A DNA stretch of 64,000 nucleotides from Brachynemurus nebulosus. Taxonomy: Eukaryota; Arthropoda; Insecta; Neuroptera; Myrmeleontidae. The position numbers and the translations under genes are program-made. Each line of letters opens with the position of its first letter. Within the stretch, counting starts at the first letter, position 1. This document shows, piece by piece, positions 47,098-57,100 of this stretch. The stretch spans positions 35,896,394 through 35,960,393 of the forward strand of contig JAPWDM010000004.1 of assembly GCA_035578155.1 (NCBI GenBank), given 5' to 3'. The notes under the pieces were generated by a model. That model did not search any database, was not told the origin of the DNA, and saw only the letters and a program-made list of their open reading frames with translations.

Positions 47098-47370
47098 CTA
47101 CTAACATCATGTATTGTAATGATTGTAATATAGGTAAAAGAGTACGTATATAGGTACGATTTCACACACACATCCATGTCAAAATCTTACACTGATATGC
47201 GATAGAATTAGTGCCTACTGGCCCGACCGTACTGCCCAGCTGCAAACATCATATTGTAATATAAATATAGGTAAAAGAGTAGGTATGTAGGTACATATTT
47301 CACACACACATCCACGTCAAAATCTTACACTGGTAGGCAACAGAACTTAGAGCATACCGCCCGTACTGAA
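47098..47370 (-). repeat. two ~140-bp tandem units near the 5' end of the hAT element
   Basis: 'ataggtaaaagagta', 'tttcacacacacatcca' and 'gtcaaaatcttacactg' occur in the same order in both units (starting near 47,100 and 47,245). They are upstream of the transposase start, where hAT elements often carry subterminal repeats bound by transposase (family knowledge). Confidence 0.55.
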
Positions 47371-47625
47371 TACATATTATAATGTATACACATAAAATAC
47401 AGTTAAGTACAATTTGATAAAATATGAATTTGAGTAGACATAAACATGTATACACAATAATTACAATATATATGTATATATATAAAATGTGTAGCATGTT
47501 TTGTATCCTAATATTAAATAAAATTAGAACATTGTTTTAATATTTTTTATTTTTATCGTATTCAAAAGAGCTTGGGTATGCGGCGCCTACCCCGCATACC
47601 TAGAATAACCGCCACTGTATAACCT

Positions 47626-48936
47626 ATTCCATTAGAAATTTTCCAGCTTAAAAACGGTTAAATACACTTAATTACAAATAACTGAAATTTACGTGGATCT
47701 CATCCTCTCTTACGTATAAGAATTTCGATGTGATTTACAAATAATCTTACAAATAACAATTTCTTTTTTATGTAGGTAATTTACGCATATCATTTTTGTC
47801 AGTCCAATCCAAATAAAAGACCAAAAACATCAGAATAATATAAAAATTGTTGTCACACGAAGGTGATTAAACAAAATTAACTAAATCCACAAAATATTTA
47901 CAATAACTTCTAATTAAGTAGCTATCTAATTTCTTTTTATTCTCTCTAACATTACATCCTGTCAGTGGACGTATTATTTTTACTTGTATTTATATGTACA
48001 CTGTGGTTGTGGGTTACTCTTATTAGTACGACAAAAATAAAAATATATGTATCCATACAAGCTGTATGTGATGTATCAGCGATAGTCCTAGCTTACTCAA
48101 GCAATGGTAAAAAGGTCACATAATTAAGCTAACGAGAAAATATTCACAATAATAATTATTTGGTGTCTTCTTTATTAAAACATAACGTGACATTCTTCTA
48201 TTTTGTTTTAATATTCATTTGGATGTAGAAACAAAAATAAACAGAAACAGAAATTCTATAATTTCTAGTTTTTCTGTCCAAAAGTAGTAAAAATAAAAAA
48301 ATAATATAGATTGTAAATTATTTTCAGTGGCACGTTTTCATCCAAACCATTATTTCTCTACTGAAGACATATAATATAAATTTTGAGTTTTAACGGCAAA
48401 ATATTAGTTATCTTCATATTAATACGTAGTTCTGTTTTAATTTTTAACAGCACATAATTTCAGTGTCATTATAATTATTATTAGTCGAATCAAATTATTT
48501 GTAGGTAATAATTAATTTGAGTCATATCATACGAATTAAATTTATAACAAAACAAGCAGTCTTTTCTCATTCGAGATCTTTTCTTAAAACTAGGGCCATA
48601 AAAAGTTTACAGCGGATCAACACGTGGCATATATATTCTTTTTAGTTTCCTTAAACGCCCAGTAAATTAACTTTTGCACTTCAAAAATTTATTCGTTTAT
48701 ATTAATCTCCTTCTTCTTACTATTATTAAAGAAATTATATTAACAAAATTTATTACCATAGAATTAGTGCTTAAAATAGTGTAAAACATGGATTAAATTG
48801 ATTTTAAATTTTAAAATACTACTAAGCATAAAATGATTTTAGTATTATTTTAAGTGGGCTCATTAACACGACAAAGCACTAATAGCATACAAAAACAAGG
48901 TTTTTTCTTGACATTTGCTCATTAATATGGTTTTAC
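47626..48936. other. unassigned A/T-rich DNA
   Basis: No gene, repeat or RNA gene is supported. Confidence 0.3.
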
Positions 48937-48939
48937 TAA

Positions 48940-49848
48940 CAAGGGGAGGGCACGGCCTCGGAAATTGACTTCGGGATGAGACTTCGTATATTAATAGTAT
49001 ACCTTTACGGTATTAATATACTAAAATAGTAAAATGCAATAGCCAGCCGTTTTCGAAAAAAATGCCTTTAAAATTTTAAAAATTTTTTTAATGTCTTTTA
49101 TACGAATTTAATATGACATTAAAACAGAGTAAAATGGGTCGGACATCAATGTATCGGCTCCGTGCCCTGAGGTCACGGGTTCGAGGCTGGGTCCATGCAC
49201 CGATTTTTTTAAAATTTTTTTTTGTGTTTAATTTAAAATGTTATAAAAATTAATAGTATGATATATAAATGCTAATTGTCACAATGTAAAATAATTTATA
49301 TTTGAAAATTAATGTTTAATTTTGCAATATATTTTTAATAACACGGAAAATTTAATTTTTAACAAGAAAATATAACTATGAAAATGAAATTACGTTATTA
49401 CTATTAAAAACACATTTTACGCATTAAAAAAAATTAACATTAATTCTTATAGCTGTTATTATCCAAGCATAGGGTAGGTTAATTCAAATATAAATTATTT
49501 TACATTGTGACAATTAGCATTTATATATCATACTATTAATTTTTATAATATTTTAAATTAAATACAAAAAAATTTTTAAAAAAATCAGTGCTTGGACCTA
49601 GCCTCGAACCCGTGACCTCAGGACACGGAGCCGATACATTGACGTCCGACCCATTTAACTCTGTTTTAATATCATATTAAATTCGTATAAAAGGCATTAA
49701 AAAAATTTTTAAAACTTTAAAGGCATTTTTTTCGAAAACGGCTGGCTATTGTATTTTACTATTTTAGTATATTAATACCGTAAAGGTATACTATTAATAT
49801 ACGAAGTCTCATCCCGAAGTCAATTTCCGAGGGCGTGCCCTCCCCTTG
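48940..49848. mobile_element. 909-bp palindromic element with ~365-bp inverted arms and TAA flanks
   Basis: The left end 'caaggggagggcacggcctc' recurs inverted at the right end with one mismatch. Arms are highly similar for ~365 bp (48,940-49,305 and 49,485-49,848) around a ~180-bp A/T-rich centre. TAA borders both sides (48,937-48,939 and 49,849-49,851), a 3-bp duplication of the TWA type made by PIF/Harbinger elements. Each arm contains 'ggtcacgggttcgaggc', which includes a pol III B-box match (GTTCGAGGC), pointing inward. No coding frame is supported. Confidence 0.7.
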
Positions 49849-50265
49849 TAAGATAATTCTAATGTGATGTAAAAGTGGTATTAGTATGATTTTATTTTCC
49901 TCATTAATAAGGCTGTTAATCTCTAAATAAATCCTAGCGAAGTAATTTCTTTGCACATACCTTCATTTTAGCATAATAAACGTGTCTCATTTTAGCATAA
50001 TAAACTCCATTCCAAGATAATTTCCGCTAAGCGAGCTATTCAGTATTAATAGATTTGAGAGTTACTTTATGGTATTCCATATTTGTAAATAATAAACAAA
50101 TATTTTTACATCGCAAAATACCACTTTTATTTTTGAAAATGTGACAATATTGCTTCGAACCGTCAGTTAATTTTCAAAGCTAAAGGTCATAAAAATCAGT
50201 TTTTCGTGAATATCTTCTTCGATATTGATATATACTCGTATGTATTATGTACACATATATACAGT

Positions 50266-50962
50266 TATTTTAATCTATGCATCTAAATATCTCACCAGAG
50301 GCGCCAGCTATCAAAAAATGACCTTTACAAAAGTTATTATGTACGAAGGGGGACATTAAACGGTTACGTTAAATTTGACCTTGACCTTTATTCTCAAGCT
50401 CATTTTGAGGTCAAGTCATATTTTTCAAATGGAAAGCCCTATTTTTTATTTCGGATTCTAATTCTATAAACGAATTTTTTTTATTATTGACCTTAGGAGG
50501 TGTAAAGACCACCAAAATACAATAAAAAATTAGATTTTAAAAGCAAAACCTAACTTTAAAGTATCGGCATCTTTTGGAGACGTAAAATAGGAGCTTCTGT
50601 TCGTTTTTAATGACCTTTGAAGGTCATTCTAAGATCAAAATTCAGAAAAAAATGACACTAAAAAGTTATGAAAAATTAATTTTTCATAACTAATAAATTT
50701 CATAACTAAGATAAAAAGTTAAAGGACAATAAAAAAAATTCGTTCATAGCATTTTCGACGTGAAATTTCACGCTCTTTCAGAATCCGAAATAAAAAGGTC
50801 TTGAAAAATACGACTTGACTTCAAATCGATCTTGAGAACGAAGGTCAAGGTCAAATTTAAGGTAACCATTTAATGCCCCCCTCTGTACCTAACAAATTTT
50901 GCAAAGGTCATTTTTGATAGGTGGCGCCTCTGGCGAGACATTTGGATGCGTAGATTAAAATG
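50266..50962. mobile_element. ~700-bp foldback element with ~230-bp inverted arms
   Basis: The left arm 'ttttaatctatgcatctaaa', 'ccagaggcgccagctatcaa', 'aaatttgaccttgacc' and 'tatttcggattct' is mirrored on the minus strand from 50,962 inward with moderate divergence. A short inner palindrome ('gttatgaaaaattaa' with its complement) lies at about 50,665-50,690. The motif AAGGTCA/TGACCTT recurs through both arms. It is followed at once by a (TA)n tract. Confidence 0.65.
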
Positions 50963-50970
50963 GCCCAACC

Positions 50971-51034
<64 letters not shown>
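50971..51034. repeat. (TA)n microsatellite
   Basis: About 30 AT units, with one early TG interruption, abutting the right arm of the preceding foldback element. Confidence 0.9.
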
Positions 51035-51037
<3 letters not shown>

Positions 51038-51169
51038 GGTGTAAATAAATCTCGCTACAAAAACAGTGGGTAGCTGTAATTAATATTTGCTAAGAAATTT
51101 GAATCAAAATAAAAAAGGGCCCTTAAAAAAATTTTATAATACGGCTCTGACCATCTTAGTAAATTAGTA

Positions 51170-51171
<2 letters not shown>

Positions 51172-51250
<79 letters not shown>
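51172..51250. repeat. (TA)n-(TG)n compound microsatellite
   Basis: About 26 AT units followed by about 13 TG units. The next bases ('gtccgcacgataactc') begin an R1 copy. Confidence 0.9.
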
Positions 51251-51480
51251 CCGCACGATAACTCAAGAACGAAACATCTTATTTTTAAGAAATTTCGTGA
51301 AAACGTTTACGGTTTTTTGGACATTTTTCGTGAAAAATATTTGGCGAAATGAGGCAGAAAAATCACATAAAGAAGTTTTTTTTATTTACAATTACTCTAT
51401 ATCAATTAGTTTCCGAGAATAAGGTACTTTTGAAAATAGAAATTCGCTATGTTATGCAGGATGCTGCGACAGGGGTATTT
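51250..51480 (+). repeat. dispersed repeat R1, copy 2
   Basis: It runs from 'tccgcacgataactcaagaa' through 'caattactctatatcaatta' to 'gaaattcgctatgttatgca' and 'ctgcgacaggggta'. The last ~100 bp form an inverted pair with 52,885-52,990. Confidence 0.7.
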
Positions 51481-51803
51481 TAATTTTCTCCGTGTTCTCA
51501 AATATCAAAAATTGCAATTTCGAAAAATTTGCATCAATACCTCCGTGTGTAGTAGATATTTATTTAAAACAACTACGGCGCAATTGATAGGTACCAAAAT
51601 AAATTTCGCGTTAACAGTTTGACTATTTATTTATGGAAAAATATTTACACAGTTATATAAACAACCTGTATACAAGTTTAAATAAAACATGGCATAATGA
51701 ACAAATAAAGGAACGAATGTGGTGTGATTAGGGGTGGATAGAGATATGGGTTAATAGGCAATAATTATAATTATTCTACTCTAGTTTAATAAAACTGATA
51801 TTT

Positions 51804-52135
51804 GCCAGAAAATTTTGTTACCCTAAGGTTAGCTAACGGTGCTTGCACCGTTACAAACCAGAGAACTCAGATTTAAAAAATTGATGCACTTTAAATATTT
51901 CTATTATTAAGTATCTATACCGTGAAAAACCAGAGAAGCCATGGTTTTTCACGGTATAAATACTTATTTTCTGAAGTACAGCCACATTCAAAAATTATGA
52001 AATAAAAACATTACTCATTAATTTGGAAATTGAATTTTTACTGTCTAATGCATTTTAAACTTTTGAATCAGAGCCCTCTGGTCTGTAACGATGCAAGCTC
52101 CGTTAGTTAGCGTTAGGGTAGCAAAATTCTCCGGC
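51804..52135. mobile_element. ~330-bp palindromic MITE nested between R1 copies
   Basis: The left 'aaaattttgttaccctaa', 'gctaacggtgcttgcaccgt' and 'aaaccagag' are mirrored at the right end by 'ttagggtagcaaaattct', 'gatgcaagctccgttag' and 'ctctggtct'. A second, perfect small palindrome ('taccgtgaaaaacca' and its complement) sits at 51,918-51,960. Confidence 0.6.
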
Positions 52136-52384
52136 GAGCGCCAACAGAGGTATATGGTCAGCTTGACATCTAATGTTTTTAAACTGGCCTCATGAATAAC
52201 ATTTTTCTTTTTATTATCTCTATTTACTCGTCTTTCCCTGATTCAGCCCAGTTTACGGTACATAAACAAACTCGTTCCGTATCTAGGCACTATATGCACC
52301 TTATGACGTATAATAGTAATTGATACATTAATTATCAAAATATTGTATTAGCTGGATGTTTCATCATAATTTCCGTTTATAAAA

Positions 52385-52990
<606 letters not shown>

Positions 52991-52991
52991 A

Positions 52992-53345
52992 AAATTCGTT
53001 AAGTGCGTGTTTTTTGACACGCACTAAGTTAGGCCTTCTCAGAGGACTTGACAAATTTTTTTCATTATTTTAAAATATTTTGTTACCCTAAATCATAGAT
53101 ACCAGCGAAACACAATTCGATATCGATAATGGAAAGGCTGGGAAACTTAAAAATTGAAAAAATTCAATTTTCTCAAATTTTTTTTATCATTTTGTGTGTC
53201 TGCGTTTGTATGAACTTTTGAGTGCATATTTCGATAAAATAGACCAAAATAAACACTTTTTAAAGAATAAAAAAATCGATATCTCACTTCATTTCGAGAT
53301 ATCGAACGCGAAAATTAGAAAAATTGGCTTAATTTTAACAACTAC
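52992..53345. other. unassigned DNA left of the gypsy 3' LTR
   Basis: No gene. 'attttgttaccctaa' at about 53,085 matches the end of the MITE at 51,804. A small inverted repeat 'tcgatatctca' / 'cgagatatcga' lies at about 53,277-53,308. Confidence 0.35.
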
Positions 53346-53881
53346 GTGTGAACGTTAGCCGAGTGCCTAAAGGATATTATCCTTGGCAAGAGGCGTTGAG
53401 GTCCGAACTCGTTAATTACGCCCAATTCGAGGATGTTGAGGTGCTGAGGGGGAGTGAGACAAACATTATATATAGATAAAAAGAAACAAAATATCACAGT
53501 TTATTTATAGCATTACAACTAAATAAAAAAAAAATAATAAGTAAAATATAAAGAATTTACTTTTAGAGAAAGATGCGTACCCTTCTTACGTGTGTATATG
53601 AACCTGACTTCGGACTGGACCCCTTGGGAGCCAAGGCTATCTAGCGGTGTTGACTGGCCTGCCTTGACTGCCCTTGGACCGAACGAACGAATCTTTTTAT
53701 AGTAAAATATTTTGCTGAAATATGCATTTTACAGAAATAATAATAATAATACAAGTTTATGTTATTTATGTGCATACTTCAACAAAAGTTCGTAAATAAA
53801 CAACGTAAATAAAAATATTGAAATATTACAACAACACAATACTAGGACATAAATATTGATAATAAAGACCCGTTCGTTACA
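53346..53881 (-). repeat. 3' LTR of the gypsy element
   Basis: On the minus strand it starts TGTAACGAACGGG directly after the polypurine tract. Its end is placed at '...aacgttcaca' (53,346) because this gives a TG...CA LTR of ~536 bp, but without a second LTR that end is a guess. A TATA-like 'ctataaaaag' lies at about 53,694-53,703 and an AATAAA signal at about 53,490, both on the minus strand. Confidence 0.6.
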
Positions 53882-53896
53882 ATGCTCCCCCCTTAA
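53882..53896 (-). promoter_or_regulatory. polypurine tract of the gypsy element
   Basis: On the minus strand 'aaggggggagcat' abuts the LTR start TGTAACG, the expected site of plus-strand priming. Confidence 0.7.
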
Positions 53897-54197
53897 AAAA
53901 AGATGATCGCTTTACGAAGCGGTCAACTTTTCCGAAACAAAACAACAACAAAACTTTATTTTAGTAAGCACTCTTTTCCTTCAACAAATTATATACTACA
54001 ACTAGAATTAAATACTTTACAATTTATGTGTTTAAGTATACTGATATTTATAAAAAAACTACTTAACGAAATATCCCGATAAAGCCCAAATTAGTAATTC
54101 AAAGAAAAAAAAAAAAAAGGTAAAAATGTAAATCCCTGTCTTAAAAAGTTCAATGCACAGTTAGCGGTAACTAAAAAAAAATTAGTGTCCTTCTCAC

Positions 54198-57100
54198 TTA
54201 AATTCTTCTGGGCAGTACCCATGGATGATCGGGTACTGGCCCGTGGCGTCTGGTTGTATATGGAGGTGTTGCACCTTGTGCTCCTCGATTTCCATTTTCT
54301 CCCATATCCCTTTGTTGATTAATTTCATTTTCACCTAAATCTTCGTCGTCGACGTCCCTTCTCACCTCAGCACGATCTGCTTCTTCTCGTGCCTCTTCCA
54401 GATCTATGTCGATTCGTAATGGAGGTAAAGATTCACCTTCGTCTCTTCCTACTCCTTGAGTATCCTCATTTTCCCCTTCTCTATCTATGGTGTCCTCGTA
54501 TTCTTCATCTGCGGCTCCATCGTCTAACGAGTTTATTTCCCCTCGATAACGTTTTATTCGATTTACGTGCACTACTTCAGATTTAGACCCGTACACTTGT
54601 TTGATTTTTATAGTAACTGGCCCCTTTTTCTCCATAATTCGGTACGGACCCTCCCATGATCGTGTTAACTTTTTAGATTTATGAAGTTTCGCACTCGGAT
54701 CATGAAGATATACAATCTCCCCTACTTCGTAGTTTACTGTTTTAGTTTTCTTATTGTACTGGTGGCTCTGTCTTTCGACGGCTTCAGCATTGAATTTTCG
54801 AACTTGTGCATATGCTCCCGAGAGTCGTTGAAGCATTTCGGCCACATAATTTTCGTTGCAATCATACGGTACTTTTCTTGGTTGTAAAACATCCTCAAAT
54901 GGCAGCATCATATCTCTGCCATGTAATAGGAAGAACGGTGTCTCCCCCGTTGAACTGTGTATTGTACTCCGATATGCCATAAGGATGTACGGAATCCAGC
55001 GATCCCAATCTGTTTGCTTTTCGTTGACGAAGTGTGACAACATATCCTTTAATACTCTATGGCTCCGTTCCACCATCCCATTGGATTGGGGATGATATGC
55101 GGTCGTATGTATCTTAGTAATACCCAATTGGCGGCAAAGTTCTTCAAACAATTTCGATAAGAAGCTCGTACCTTTGTCGGTGACCAATATTCTTGGAGTA
55201 CCGTGACGCGTAATAATATGTTCCGTGAAAGCTCTTGCAATAGTCTCAGCCTTTTGGTCTGGCAGTGGAATAGCTTCCAAATATCGTGTAAAGTAATCCT
55301 GTACCGTCAGAAGGAATTTATTGCCTGCTAGAGACGTAACCAGCGGCCCTACCACATCTAAGGCTATTCTTTCGAATGGTTCGTTGATGGTAGGTAGTTT
55401 GTGTAAAGGTGCTGGCTTTAAATTCGGAGGTGTTTTTCGTTGAGTACATGAAATACATCCATCACAGTACTTTTTGACATCACTTGCCATATTAACCCAG
55501 AAAAGTTTGCTTCGTATCCGGTCCAGCGTTTTAGCGTATCCCATATGTGCACTGTATGGAGTGTCATGATAATCATGTATAACCTTGGTAACCATGCTTT
55601 TGGGGATAACTAGTTTATCGTGTCGCTCGGTCGCCGTTCTTGCTTTATACAATAGTCCATCGTCATCCAAAAAATAGGCGTCATACTCCGGATCCTGTTG
55701 GATTTTCTCGAAGATGACTTGTAAAGTGCTATCAGCCCGTTGTTCCATTTTTATCCAGTTTCTGTCCCAGAAAGGTTCGTATGTTGCATTTTCTTGCACA
55801 ATATTAACTTGAATTCTCGATAACGCATCCACATTCCCGTGTTTTCGTCCCGGTCTATGCCTGATTTCGAACGTATACTCGCTCAAAGTAAGTGCCCACC
55901 TGGCTAGTCTTGAACTCGGATCCTTTATTCCCAGTAACCATTTGAGTGGACGATGATCGGTAATTACTACGAATTCTCGTCCATATAAATAACAACGGAA
56001 GTTTTTAACTGCCCAAACAACCGATAAGCACTCCCGCTCAGTTGCACTGTAATTTTGTTCCGACCTTGAAAGCTGTCTACTCGCATACGCGATTGGTTTC
56101 TCCTGTCCTTCATACATCTGGCTCAAAATCGCTCCAATCGCCGTTCCCGACGCATCTGTACTTAAATAGAACGTTTTTTCGAAGTTTGGATATTGAAGTA
56201 CTGGTTCTTGACACAATGATCCCTTTAAAGCTTCAAAAGCTTGCTGAGCTTCGGAATTCCACTTGAATACTTGATTCTTCTTTGTTAGTTCGGTTAATGG
56301 TTTAGCTATGTGTGCAAAACGTGGGATGAATCTTCTATAGAATCCTGCTAATCCCAGGAACGCCCTTACGTCTTTTGCCGAACGTGGATGTGGATAGTTT
56401 TTAACCGCTTCAATTTTCTCCGGTTCGGGCTTAATCCCGTTTCCGCCGACTATGTGCCCTAGGTATCGTATTTCCGGCTTCAGGAAATGACATTTTGAAG
56501 GCTTGAGTTTCAGGTTGGCTTTCTTCATACAATCGAAAACTTCTTTTAATCTTTGAATGTGTTCTTCTATACCCGTTGAATTAAAAACTATAACATCGTC
56601 CAAGTAAATGAAGCATTTTATTCCCTTGAGACCCGATAGTACAGTGTCCATGAGTCGTTGAAATGTACTAGGGGCGTTGATTAATCCGAAGGCCATTCGA
56701 CAGCATTCGAAATGGCCGTCGGGGGTACTAAACCCAGTCTTCTCCCGATCTTGTGGCGCAATTGCTACTTGCCAATATCCGGAAGCCAAATCCAACGTTG
56801 AAAATAGATTTGCATGTCCAATAAGGTCAATGGTCTCGTGGATGTTCGGAAGTGGATAAAAATCTCGCTTGGTTACTTCATTGAGACCTCGAAAGTCGAT
56901 ACAAATGCGAATCTTCGGTGTTCCATCCTCCGATTTCTTTGGAACCATTACGACCGGTGCTGACCATGGCGATTGAGAAGGTTGAATGACTCCATCGTCG
57001 AGCATCTCTTGAATGTGTTGCTTCAAAGTATCCCGTTGTGCAAATGGGACTCGATACGGACGTTTAGCTATTGGCGGTACGTCTTCCGTAATGATACGGT

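Larger units (their letters stand above)
44436..47617 (-). mobile_element. 3.2-kb hAT transposon with perfect 8-bp TSD
   Basis: The ends are CAGTGGCGG at 44,436 and its inverted copy ending at 47,617. Related GGTATGC-containing subterminal segments lie inside both. TATAACCT at 44,428-44,435 and 47,618-47,625 is an exact 8-bp target duplication. The CAGTGGCGG terminus, 8-bp duplication and internal transposase all agree with the hAT superfamily. Both ends are present, but the transposase is broken. This copy could therefore only move with enzyme supplied in trans. Confidence 0.9.

Noticed and set aside
49140..49210. tRNA gene suggested by 'gggttcgaggc'
   Set aside because: The B-box match is good, but no T-stem, acceptor stem or A box can be built around it, and the mirrored copy at 49,600 behaves the same. 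Kept only as a motif inside a palindrome.
53346..53881. Two complete LTRs for the gypsy element
   Set aside because: I looked for the LTR start 'tgtgaacgttagcc' and end 'cgttcgttaca' right of gag and found neither. Only the 3' LTR is claimed.
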